Shown here piece by piece: positions 16,942-24,834 of a DNA stretch of 64,000 nucleotides; position 1 is the stretch's first letter; each line of letters opens with the position of its first letter. The notes below the pieces were generated by a model. That model ran no database searches. It was not told the origin of the DNA and saw only the letters and a list, made by a program, of their open reading frames with translations. The position numbers were made by a program, and so were the translations under genes. The stretch comes from Aestuariirhabdus litorea (lineage in GTDB: Bacteria > Pseudomonadota > Gammaproteobacteria > Pseudomonadales > Aestuariirhabdaceae), in NCBI RefSeq assembly GCF_003864255.1, contig NZ_QWEZ01000001.1, forward strand, positions 2,108,001 through 2,172,000, written 5' to 3'.

Positions 16942-18339
16942 ATGACTACAGCCGCCCTTTTTATCATGCTCTTCGCGTTTATGCTGTTGGGCATGCCGAT
17001 TGCCATCGCTCTGGGCCTCTCCAGCGTGGCAACAATACTGATGTTTTCTAATGATTCGCTGGCCTCCATTTCGCTGAAGCTGTTCGAGGCGACCTCCGAA
17101 CACTACACGCTGCTGGCGATTCCGTTTTTTATCCTCTCCTCCGCGTTTCTCTCAACCGGTGGTGTAGCCAAGCGCCTGATCGACTTTGCCATCGATTCGG
17201 TGGGTCACATTCGCGGTGGCCTGGCGATGGCTTCGGTGCTGGCCTGTATGCTGTTCGCGGCGGTATCGGGCTCCTCGCCCGCCACCGTGGCGGCGATCGG
17301 TACCATCGTCATCGCGGGCATGGTGCGCGCCGGTTATCCGGAGTCCTTTGCGGCCGGTGTCATCGCCAATGCGGGCACCCTGGGTATTTTGATTCCCCCC
17401 TCCATTGTGATGCTGGTCTACGCGGCCGCCACCGAGGTATCAGCCGCCCGGATGTTTATGGCCGGTCTGATTCCGGGCCTGATGATGGGCGGTATCCTGA
17501 TGATCGCGATCTACATCATTGCACGCATCAAGGGGCTCCCATCACAACCCTTCCCCGGCTTTCGCAAGCTGATGAAATCCGGCGCCATTGCCATGGGCGG
17601 GCTGATGCTGATCGTGATCGTGCTGGGCTCCATTTACGGCGGTATCGCCAGCCCAACCGAAGCGGCTGCCGTCGCAGCGCTCTACGCTTACCTGGTTGCA
17701 GTGATTGGCTATCGCGATATGGGACCGCTGAAAAAGACCGAGTGGAGAAATCAGGGGGAGAACCTGATTTCTGCCGGAGTACGCAACAGCGTCGCCATGC
17801 TGATTGCCCTGCCGCGGTCGGTGTTTGATAAAGAGGTCAACAAGGTGGTGATGGACGCCGCCAAAGTCAGCCTGATGCTGCTCTTTATCATCGCAAACGC
17901 CATGCTCTTTGCCCACGTACTGACCACCGAACGCATTCCCCACAGCATCGCGGAAACCATCGTTCAATGGGGGCTTCCAGCCTGGGGCTTCCTGATCGTC
18001 GTTAACCTGCTGTTACTGATGGCCGGTAACTTTATGGAGCCTTCGGCCATCCTGCTGATCATGGCACCCATCCTGTTCCCCATCGCCATGAAGCTGGGTA
18101 TCGATCCGATCCATTTGGGGATCATCATGGTGGTCAACATGGAGATCGGTATGCTGACACCACCGGTCGGACTCAACCTGTTTGTAACAGCGGGGATTAC
18201 CGGACGCAGCATGGGCTGGGTCATCAAGGCCTGCCTGCCCTGGCTGAGCCTGCTACTGATGTTCCTGATCCTGATCACCTATATCCCGGAGATCTCGCTC
18301 TTCCTGCCGGAGTATATCGATAAGCTCAAAGGCTACTGA
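16942..18339 (+). CDS. dctM: TRAP transporter large permease DctM
   Basis: This 465-residue integral membrane protein has about 12 helices and is the transport subunit. Family marks are LLGMPIAIALGLSS near the N-terminus, the SGSSPATVAAIGTI block, LGILIPPSIVMLVYA, and near the C-terminus EIGMLTPPVGLNLFV, a repeat of the PP motif. A cytoplasmic insertion of about 45 residues (around 255-300, with many charged residues) is longer than in several DctM proteins but is seen in the C4-dicarboxylate subgroup. It ends at a strong terminator. Confidence 0.93.
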   Translation: MTTAALFIMLFAFMLLGMPIAIALGLSSVATILMFSNDSLASISLKLFEATSEHYTLLAIPFFILSSAFLSTGGVAKRLIDFAIDSVGHIRGGLAMASVLACMLFAAVSGSSPATVAAIGTIVIAGMVRAGYPESFAAGVIANAGTLGILIPPSIVMLVYAAATEVSAARMFMAGLIPGLMMGGILMIAIYIIARIKGLPSQPFPGFRKLMKSGAIAMGGLMLIVIVLGSIYGGIASPTEAAAVAALYAYLVAVIGYRDMGPLKKTEWRNQGENLISAGVRNSVAMLIALPRSVFDKEVNKVVMDAAKVSLMLLFIIANAMLFAHVLTTERIPHSIAETIVQWGLPAWGFLIVVNLLLLMAGNFMEPSAILLIMAPILFPIAMKLGIDPIHLGIIMVVNMEIGMLTPPVGLNLFVTAGITGRSMGWVIKACLPWLSLLLMFLILITYIPEISLFLPEYIDKLKGY

Positions 18340-18360
18340 CCGACTTCGTTGTAAAGCCCT

Positions 18361-18385
18361 GGCGACTCCCCGAGTCGCCTTTTTT
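18361..18385 (+). terminator. Terminator of dctPQM
   Basis: The stem GGCGACTC/GAGTCGCC (8 bp) with a CCC loop is followed by six T. Confidence 0.9.
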
Positions 18386-18392
18386 ATGCCTA

Positions 18393-18536
18393 GGGACGGG
18401 CGGTAGATCGCAAGAGCCAGGGATGGCAGTAGCGATCACAGGGACGGGCGGTAGATCGCGAGAGCCAGGGATGGCAGTAGCGATCACAGGGTCGACCGGT
18501 ATGCCGCGAGAGCCATGAATGGCGGTAGCGGCTTAT
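18393..18536. repeat. Three tandem copies of a 48-bp repeat
   Basis: Copies lie at 18393-18440, 18441-18488 and 18489-18536. The first two differ at one base (CAAGAGCC against CGAGAGCC); the third is clearly diverged but keeps GCGAGAGCCA and ATGGC. A related fragment (CAGCGATCACAGGGATG) recurs near 18606. The unit contains GATCGC and GCGATC words in opposite orientation, so it could fold. The block begins 8 bp after the dctM terminator and does not look protein-coding, although the period is a multiple of three. Confidence 0.85.
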
Positions 18537-18710
18537 GACCATGGATGGGCCGGACAATGCTCCTGCCTGACCGGCACTCCCCACGCCCCTGTGGGTCGGT
18601 CGCGGCAGCGATCACAGGGATGAACGGGGTGATAAAGTGCCTCACAGAGCGGGAGTGTGACCGTCCTCAGGTTCCCGCCGGCATCGACCAAAATAGGAGG
18701 AACCGGCGCC
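18537..18710. other. Intergenic spacer between repeat block and pat promoter
   Basis: No supported gene lies here. It contains degenerate pieces related to the 48-bp unit (CATGGATGGGCC near 18540 and GCAGCGATCACAGGGATG near 18605) and otherwise ordinary GC-rich sequence. Confidence 0.5.
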
Positions 18711-18739
18711 TTGATTGCGCTAAGTTAAGGTTTTATACC
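18711..18739 (+). promoter_or_regulatory. Sigma-70 promoter candidate for the acetyltransferase gene
   Basis: TTGATT (18711-18716) and TATACC (18734-18739) are separated by exactly 17 bp, 49 bp before the start codon. Each hexamer matches consensus at four of six positions. Confidence 0.5.
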
Positions 18740-18787
18740 TCCACAGACGACTGCTTGCCCATTTACGGACCACACAGGCGCCCCTCT

Positions 18788-21490
18788 ATGAGCCAGAAGA
18801 ATATTGCACAACTACTTCGCCCGAAATCGGTGGCGGTAATTGGAGCCTCCAACAACCCCAAACGTGCGGGTTACATCATTATGCGTAACCTGCTGCAGGG
18901 TGGATTTTCCGGCCCCATCATGCCCGTTTCACCCAAATATGAAGCGGTCGGTGGCGTGCTGGCTTACCCCTCCATCGACACCCTGCCCACCATCCCCGAC
19001 CTGGCCATTCTCTGCACCAGCGCACGCCGGGTTCCGGAGATCATCGAGCAGTTGGGCATCAAGGGGACCCGCAGCGCCATCGTGCTCGCCGCCGGCCTCT
19101 CTAACCGCATGAACGTGGAGGGGCAAACCATCAAGGAGGCGATGCTGGAGTCGGCCCGCCGCCACAAGGTTCGCATTCTGGGCCCCAACAGCCTGGGTAT
19201 GATCATTCCGGCTATCGGCCTCAACGCCAGTTTTTCCCACACCCCGGCACTGCCGGGCAAGATCGCGCTGATCTCCCAGTCTGCCGCCATCTGCACCACC
19301 ATTCTCGACTGGGCCAAACCCAAGGGGATCGGGTTCTCCAACTTTATCTCCCTCGGGGATGCCAGCGATGTCGACTTCGGCGAGTTGATCGACTACCTGT
19401 GCCGCGACACCCATACCCGGGCGATTCTGCTGTGCATCGACTCCATCCAGAATCGACGCACCTTTATGTCGGCGGCCCGCGCGGCCTCCCGCAACAAACC
19501 GGTGCTGGTGTTCAAGGCCGGGCGAACCCTCGAGGGCGCGATCGCGACTCACCTGCACACCGGCGGTATCTCCGGCTCCGACGCGGTCTACGACGCGGCA
19601 ATCCGCCGCTCCGGTATGCTCCGGGTGAAAGACCTGCACGAGCTGTTTGCTGCGGTGGAAACCCTGGCCCACGACAAACCCCTGAAGGGGGAGAAGCTGG
19701 CGATTATTACCAACGGGGGCGGCCCGGCGGTGATGGCCATCGATACCCTGATTGAGCGTCAGGGCCGACTGGCCGAACTGAGCGATGAACTCAAGCAGAA
19801 GCTGCAACAATTGATGCCACCGGGCTGGGTACCCGGTAACCCGATCGACCTGCTGGGTGACGCACCGCCCAAACGCTACGGCGACATCCTCAAACTGCTC
19901 CTGGAATCCAAAGAGGCCGACGCAATCCTGGTGATGCATGCCCCGGCCGCCGCCGCGCCGGCGACCGACTTTGCCAACACCGTGATCGAGACCCTGAGCA
20001 CCTGCAAACCCCGCCAGTGCCCCAACATCTTCACCAACTGGACCGGAGAGGAGACGGTGCAGGAGGCCCGGCGCCTGTTTGCCAAAGCCGACATCCCCAC
20101 CTTCCGAACCCCGGCCGGCGCGGTGGGTGCCTTTATGCATATGGTGGAGTATCGCCGCAACCAGAAACTGCTGCTGGAGACCCCGGAGTCGGTGCCGGAA
20201 AACGTCATCACCGACACCGAGGCCGCCCACGCCACCATTGCCACGGCGCTCGAACAACAGAATATGCAACTGGAAACCTACGAGGCGGGACCAATACTGT
20301 CCGCCTACGGTATCCAGAGCATTCCAACCCTGATCGCAGAGGACCCGCAACAGGCGGCCAGCCTGGCCAAGCAACTCCAGTTCCCCGTCGCTCTTAAGCT
20401 ATTGTGCGACGAGATCCGTTACAAATCGGAAGTCGGCGGGGTAGTGCTTAATCTCAACAGCACATCGGAGGTCCTGACTTCTGCCGAGGCAATGCTCAGC
20501 CGGGTAGCGAGCGCTTACCCCGCCGCCCGGGTCGACGGCCTGGTGCTGCAGCCGATGGCACAGCGAGCCGGAGCCCAGGAGATCCGCATCGCAGTACAGA
20601 CCGACCCGGTATTCGGCCCTGTCATCCTGCTGGGAGAGGGGGGCTCGGACTGGGACGTTACCCGAGATGCTGCGGTCGCCCTCCCCCCTCTTAATATGGC
20701 ACTGGCCCGCTACCTGGTGATCCAGGCGCTGGCGGACAACAAGCTCAAGGACCGCCGATTCCCCGAGGGGCTTGATCGCCACAGCCTCGGTATCCTGCTG
20801 ACCCAGGTCTCTCACCTGATCACCGATTGCCCGGAGATCGTGGAGATCGACCTCAACCCGGCGCTGGTGACCGGCAGCGAGATCGTGGTGCTCGATGCCA
20901 CCATCAAGCTGCAGCCCACCCCGGAGAATCCGGCACTGCGCATGGCGATCCGTCCCTACCCCAAGTCACTGGAGGAGGTGCGGACACTGCGCGATGGCAG
21001 CAGCGTGCTGCTGCGCCCCATTCGCCCCGAAGATGAACCCAGCCATAAGGCCTTTGACCTCAGCCTGACCCGGGAGGACCGCTACAAGCGCTTCTTCGGC
21101 GAGGTGGGTGAGATGACCCACGAGGATATGGCGCACCTCACCCAGATCGACTACGACCGGGAGATGGCTTTTATCGCGACCCGCAAGCAGTCCGGCGTCG
21201 ATACCACCCTGGGGGTGGTACGGGTGCATGTCGACCCGGACAATACCGAGGCGGAGTTTGCTGTCATTCTCAGGCCTGACACTCAGGGTCAGGGGCTGGG
21301 GCGGATGTTGATGGAGAAGGTGATCAACTACTGCCGGCAGCAGCAGATCGACGAGATCATGGGCTATACCATGCCGGAGAACCGCGGCATGATTGAGCTC
21401 TCGCGCAAGCTCGGCTTCAAGGTGAAGTTTATGCTGGAGGACGGCATGGTGGAGATGCGCATGCCGTTGAAGGAGACCAGCGCAGACTGA
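18788..21490 (+). CDS. pat: Pat-type protein lysine acetyltransferase (acyl-CoA synthetase-like + GNAT)
   Basis: This 900-residue protein is a fusion of an NDP-forming acyl-CoA synthetase-like module and a C-terminal GNAT domain. The N-terminal CoA-binding fold (PKSVAVIGASNNPKRAG), a succinyl-CoA ligase-like part, an ATP-grasp part (about 480-700) and the GNAT domain (about 735-895, with DTQGQGLGRMLMEKV as acetyl-CoA-binding loop) follow the order of Salmonella Pat and E. coli PatZ (886 residues). Those acetylate enzymes such as acetyl-CoA synthetase. The synthetase part still has an LHTGGISGS segment with a His where active synthetases carry the phospho-histidine, so residual synthetase activity is not excluded. 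ATG 18788 is chosen by homology. An HDAC-family gene faces it downstream. Confidence 0.85.
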   Translation: MSQKNIAQLLRPKSVAVIGASNNPKRAGYIIMRNLLQGGFSGPIMPVSPKYEAVGGVLAYPSIDTLPTIPDLAILCTSARRVPEIIEQLGIKGTRSAIVLAAGLSNRMNVEGQTIKEAMLESARRHKVRILGPNSLGMIIPAIGLNASFSHTPALPGKIALISQSAAICTTILDWAKPKGIGFSNFISLGDASDVDFGELIDYLCRDTHTRAILLCIDSIQNRRTFMSAARAASRNKPVLVFKAGRTLEGAIATHLHTGGISGSDAVYDAAIRRSGMLRVKDLHELFAAVETLAHDKPLKGEKLAIITNGGGPAVMAIDTLIERQGRLAELSDELKQKLQQLMPPGWVPGNPIDLLGDAPPKRYGDILKLLLESKEADAILVMHAPAAAAPATDFANTVIETLSTCKPRQCPNIFTNWTGEETVQEARRLFAKADIPTFRTPAGAVGAFMHMVEYRRNQKLLLETPESVPENVITDTEAAHATIATALEQQNMQLETYEAGPILSAYGIQSIPTLIAEDPQQAASLAKQLQFPVALKLLCDEIRYKSEVGGVVLNLNSTSEVLTSAEAMLSRVASAYPAARVDGLVLQPMAQRAGAQEIRIAVQTDPVFGPVILLGEGGSDWDVTRDAAVALPPLNMALARYLVIQALADNKLKDRRFPEGLDRHSLGILLTQVSHLITDCPEIVEIDLNPALVTGSEIVVLDATIKLQPTPENPALRMAIRPYPKSLEEVRTLRDGSSVLLRPIRPEDEPSHKAFDLSLTREDRYKRFFGEVGEMTHEDMAHLTQIDYDREMAFIATRKQSGVDTTLGVVRVHVDPDNTEAEFAVILRPDTQGQGLGRMLMEKVINYCRQQQIDEIMGYTMPENRGMIELSRKLGFKVKFMLEDGMVEMRMPLKETSAD

Positions 21491-21500
21491 CCTCGTTCAA

Positions 21501-21526
21501 CGCGGGGGCATCTTCGCCCCCTTGCG
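21501..21526 (+). terminator. Hairpin after the acetyltransferase gene
   Basis: GGGGGC/GCCCCC with a 6-base loop, flanked by CGC/GCG. There is no T-run, so it is at best a weak terminator. Confidence 0.35.
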
Positions 21527-21528
21527 TC

Positions 21529-21581
21529 GCTATACCCGCGCCAGGGCGCACTTTCTATCTGCTATACCCGCGCCAGGGCGC
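21529..21581. repeat. Two direct copies of a 21-bp sequence
   Basis: GCTATACCCGCGCCAGGGCG followed by C occurs at 21529-21549 and 21561-21581. The second copy is the last coding bases and stop region of the HDAC-family gene; the first lies outside it. Confidence 0.85.
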
Positions 21582-22494
21582 GGATATGGGCAACGGCACT
21601 GCGACCCAGCGCCGAGGGGGAGTACCCGCCCTCCAGTACCGATACGATACCGTGACACCCCTCTACCCGGTCCACGATATGGGTCAGCTGCTCGGTGAGC
21701 CACTGGTAATCCCGCTCGACAAAACGCAGGTGTCCCATCTCATCCTCGCGGTGGGCGTCAAAGCCGGCGGAGACCATGATCAGTTGCGGTTTGAAGCGCT
21801 CAATGGCCGGCAGCCAGGCGCAATCCACCGCCAGCCGTAGCTCGGCACCATCAGTGCCACTGCCAAGGGGCAGCTTGAGGATATGGTCCCGGTCACTGTG
21901 GGGATCGGTGTGGGGGTAAAAAGGATGCTGGAAGAGGGAGCAGAAAAGTACCCGCGGTTCATCGTGAAAGATATCTTCGGTCCCGTTTCCGTGGTGCACA
22001 TCGAAGTCGATGATCGCGACCCGCTCCAGCCCGTGGGCTTCAATCGCGTGGGCGGCACCCACCGCCACGTTATTGTAGAAGGAGAAGCCCATCGCCTTGT
22101 TGCGCTCGGCGTGGTGACCCGGGGGGCGAACGTTGCAGAACACCGCATCCATACGCCCACCGACCACCAGGTCCACCCCGTGAACGGCCGCCCCTGCGGC
22201 CCGTCTCGCAGCCTGCAGGGTATAGGGGTTCATGGCCGTATCATCATCCACTTCAACCAGTGCCTGCCCCTCGTCCGGCGCCATCTCCTCAAGCGAGTCA
22301 AGATAGGCTTTATCATGGACACGCAACAGCTGCTCCCGCTCCACCACCGGCGCATCTTCGTACATCAGGTAAAGATCGAGGCCACTGGCGATCAGTTGGT
22401 CGGATATAGCGTCGGTTCGACGCGGATCCTCCGGATGGTGATCGTGCATGCTGTGCTGGCGGCACTCAACGTGGGAGATGATCGCTGTGGGCAT
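21562..22494 (-). CDS. Histone deacetylase family (AcuC-like) amidohydrolase
   Basis: This 310-residue arginase-deacetylase-fold enzyme has the full HDAC active site: RPPGHHAE (catalytic His127-His128), IIDFDVHHGNGT (zinc ligands Asp165 and His167), VSAGFDAH (zinc ligand Asp246) and an EGGYS segment near the C-terminus that supplies the transition-state Tyr. Bacterial members remove acetyl groups from lysine or polyamines. I start at ATG 22494 because HDAC similarity begins right there; an earlier frame to 22554 adds an unrelated Arg-rich leader. It converges with the pat gene, so a role in reversing protein acetylation is plausible but inferred. Confidence 0.88.
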   Translation of the reverse strand: MPTAIISHVECRQHSMHDHHPEDPRRTDAISDQLIASGLDLYLMYEDAPVVEREQLLRVHDKAYLDSLEEMAPDEGQALVEVDDDTAMNPYTLQAARRAAGAAVHGVDLVVGGRMDAVFCNVRPPGHHAERNKAMGFSFYNNVAVGAAHAIEAHGLERVAIIDFDVHHGNGTEDIFHDEPRVLFCSLFQHPFYPHTDPHSDRDHILKLPLGSGTDGAELRLAVDCAWLPAIERFKPQLIMVSAGFDAHREDEMGHLRFVERDYQWLTEQLTHIVDRVEGCHGIVSVLEGGYSPSALGRSAVAHIRALARV

Positions 22495-22594
22495 AGGGTC
22501 CGCTCGCCTTATCGTTATGGGTATACGCGGGCGGCCAGATTCCGCCCCAGCCACATGCTACCAGATTCCCCCTAAGCGACCACGAGACTAACGT

Positions 22595-23542
22595 CTACCC
22601 CCAGAACGCAGAGATCGCGGCAATACCCTGCCCCCCCAGAGCTCGCGCCCGCTCGAGGTCCGCCCCCGCCATCCCACCGAGCAGATAGACCGGCATAGTC
22701 GCCTGCTCTGCCAGTGCGCCGCTCGCCGACCAGCCAAGCCCCGCCTGCCCCGGGTGTGAGCGGGTGGGTTTAACCGGAGAGAGGGTTACAAAGTCCACCC
22801 CAAGGGTAGCGGCCCGCTCCAGCTCCGCCGCATCATGGCAGGATGCGCCCAGTAGTTGCTGGCGGTCGCGCCCCTGCGCCCAGAGGGCCACCGCTTCATC
22901 CGACAACTGCGCGGCACTGAGGTGCAAGCCGCACTGCGGGTAGTGCGCCAGTAGTGAGGGCTCACCTTTGAGTAGCAAACGGGCACCCGCGCGCGCGCAA
23001 CGCTCCGCCAGGGGCGCGATCAAAGCATGGTAATCATGTGGGTCAAGCCAGGGGGCACGCCACTGCACCAGGCGCAGGCCGCGCTCAAGAGCACGCTCGA
23101 GACGTTCCAGCAACTGAGTCCGGCTCGCAAAGGGGCCGGTGATGAGATAGCCGGGCGGCAGGGTAAGGGCGAGGTTGAGGGCGCGATTCGCCTCGGGAAA
23201 GGGGTAATCCTTAAGCTGTTCGGGTCGAACCCAGCGCAGAGGTTGCCCCTCGCGCCCCCGGGGTATCCCTTTAAAGCGCTCGATACAGAACGCCTCCAGC
23301 TGGATATGACGGTCAGGGTAAGAGTGTTGCAAACTGATGAGGGGGCGCATGTGCAGGGGGGTAACCCCTAACTCCTCGTCCAGCTCCCGCGCCAGAGCCT
23401 GAAGCGGCGTTTCGCCGGCATCCACTTTGCCCCCCGGGAACTCCCAGAAGCCGCCCAGGTGGGCCGCCTGATCGCGGCGGCTGATCAATAGCTCACCGGC
23501 CCCGTTGACCAGCACACCGACCACCACATGAACCCGTTTCAC
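22595..23542 (-). CDS. Nudix (MutT) hydrolase fused to ThiE/TenI-like domain
   Basis: This 315-residue protein has two domains. Residues 1-128 are a MutT-type Nudix hydrolase with FWEFPGGKVDAGE and the complete Nudix box (37-59, GX5EX7REUXEEXGU), expected to cleave 8-oxo-dGTP. Residues 130-315 are a thiamine-phosphate-synthase/TenI-like TIM barrel (VDFVTLSPVKPT, LGWSASG, YLLGGMAGADLERA, GGQGIAAISAFWG). The fusion is known in pseudomonads and relatives, where the second domain's role is unclear; it appears too degenerate in the pyrophosphate-binding part to assume thiamine synthesis. The start follows 9 bp after the argJ stop, so it is the last gene of an argJ operon. Confidence 0.88.
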   Translation of the reverse strand: MKRVHVVVGVLVNGAGELLISRRDQAAHLGGFWEFPGGKVDAGETPLQALARELDEELGVTPLHMRPLISLQHSYPDRHIQLEAFCIERFKGIPRGREGQPLRWVRPEQLKDYPFPEANRALNLALTLPPGYLITGPFASRTQLLERLERALERGLRLVQWRAPWLDPHDYHALIAPLAERCARAGARLLLKGEPSLLAHYPQCGLHLSAAQLSDEAVALWAQGRDRQQLLGASCHDAAELERAATLGVDFVTLSPVKPTRSHPGQAGLGWSASGALAEQATMPVYLLGGMAGADLERARALGGQGIAAISAFWG

Positions 23543-23551
23543 CCGTGCCCC

Positions 23552-24769
23552 TTAGCTGCGGTACTCAGCGTTGATACGCACGTATTCGTGGGAGAGGTCG
23601 GTGGTCCAGATCTGCTCGCAAGCGTTGCCGCGCCCCAGATCCACCCGGATCAGGATCTCCTCCTGGTCCATGACCCGCTGCCCATCCGACTCCCGATAAG
23701 AGGAGGACCGCCCCCCGTCGGTGACGATCTGCACCTCATCCAGCCAGATCTGGATACGGCTCACATCCAGGTTCTCAAGCCCGGCGCGGCCAACCGCCGC
23801 CAGTACTCGCCCCCAGTTGGGATCGCTGGCGAACAGGGCGGTCTTGACCAATGGAGAGTGGGCGATGGTGTAGGCGACATCCAGCGCCTCCTGAGCGGTG
23901 GCCGCCTGCTCAACCCGGACCGTTACAAATTTGGTCGCCCCCTCTCCATCGCGAACAATCGCCTGCGCCAACTGCTGGAACACCCGGGTCAGGGCCTCCA
24001 GCAGGGCTTCATAGAGCGCCCCCTCGGCCCGCTCCAGTGGCGGATTACCCGCCGCCCCCGAGGCCATCAGGATGCAGCTGTCGTTGGTCGAGGTATCACC
24101 ATCGATGGTAATGCGGTTGAAGGAGCGGTTGCTGACGATCGACAACAGCTGTTGAAGCACTTCAGGAGCCACCGCCGCATCAGTCGCCACAAAGCCAAGC
24201 ATGGTCGCCATATCAGGCTTGATCATGCCGGCGCCCTTGGAGATGCCGGTGATCCGGTAGGTCACCCCATCGACGTCAAAGGCCAGACTCGCCCCCTTGG
24301 GCAGGGTATCGGTGGTCATGATGCCGCTGGCGGCTTCGGGCCAGCCCGCCTCGCGCAGGGCAGCAAGGGCCGCCGGCAACGCAGGGATAATACGCTGCAC
24401 CGGCAGGGGCTCTCCGATTACCCCGGTGGAGAAGGGCAACACCTGGCCAACCTCCACGCCCGCTTCACGAGCCAACGCCTCGCAACAGGCCAGGGCATCG
24501 GTATGGCCGCTGGGGCCAGTTCCAGCGTTGGCATTACCGGTATTGATCAACAGATAACGGGGGCCATTGGCGAGGTGGGCACGCGCAATCTGGACCGGCG
24601 CGGCACAGAAAGCATTACGGGTAAAGACACCCGCGACCGAGCTGTTTTCACTCAGTTTGAAAATCACCAGGTCCTTGCGACCGGGGGTCTTTATCCCCGC
24701 GCTACAGGTTCCCACCTCCACCCCTTTGATGGGGTGCATCAACGGCAGCTCAGGCAGTCTGACAGCCAT
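23552..24769 (-). CDS. argJ: Bifunctional ornithine/glutamate N-acetyltransferase ArgJ
   Basis: This 405-residue enzyme of arginine synthesis moves the acetyl group from N-acetylornithine to glutamate and may also use acetyl-CoA. The self-cleavage site is KPDMATMLGF, cutting between Ala188 and Thr189 to give alpha and beta chains, with Thr189 as nucleophile. GDTSTNDSC and LINTGNANAGTG (oxyanion hole) are intact. I choose ATG 24769 after GAGGAGAGAGTG; a start at 24796 would overlap the secA terminator. Location after secA matches pseudomonads. Confidence 0.95.
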   Translation of the reverse strand: MAVRLPELPLMHPIKGVEVGTCSAGIKTPGRKDLVIFKLSENSSVAGVFTRNAFCAAPVQIARAHLANGPRYLLINTGNANAGTGPSGHTDALACCEALAREAGVEVGQVLPFSTGVIGEPLPVQRIIPALPAALAALREAGWPEAASGIMTTDTLPKGASLAFDVDGVTYRITGISKGAGMIKPDMATMLGFVATDAAVAPEVLQQLLSIVSNRSFNRITIDGDTSTNDSCILMASGAAGNPPLERAEGALYEALLEALTRVFQQLAQAIVRDGEGATKFVTVRVEQAATAQEALDVAYTIAHSPLVKTALFASDPNWGRVLAAVGRAGLENLDVSRIQIWLDEVQIVTDGGRSSSYRESDGQRVMDQEEILIRVDLGRGNACEQIWTTDLSHEYVRINAEYRS

Positions 24770-24794
24770 CACTCTCTCCTCAGGTTTGAGATGC

Positions 24795-24822
24795 AAAAAG
24801 GGCGGCCAATGCCGCCCCTTCC
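24795..24822 (-). terminator. Terminator between secA and argJ
   Basis: Read on the minus strand, GGGCGGC-ATTG-GCCGCCC is followed by five T. It ends the secA transcript and means that argJ needs its own promoter or read-through. Confidence 0.8.
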
Positions 24823-24834
24823 CTTAGCCCTGCT

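Noticed and set aside
18393-18536. Possible CRISPR array
   Set aside because: The copies are directly abutting, with no unique spacers, and no cas genes are near.
18390-18584. Minus-strand frame with repeated RPCDRYCHPWLSRSTA peptide
   Set aside because: It is a reading of the 48-bp tandem repeats, whose period is a multiple of three. No start signal or homologous domain supports a protein.
18929-20374. 481-codon frame antisense to the acetyltransferase gene
   Set aside because: Typical GC-rich antisense frame with Gly/Gln/Val-rich sequence unlike a folded protein.
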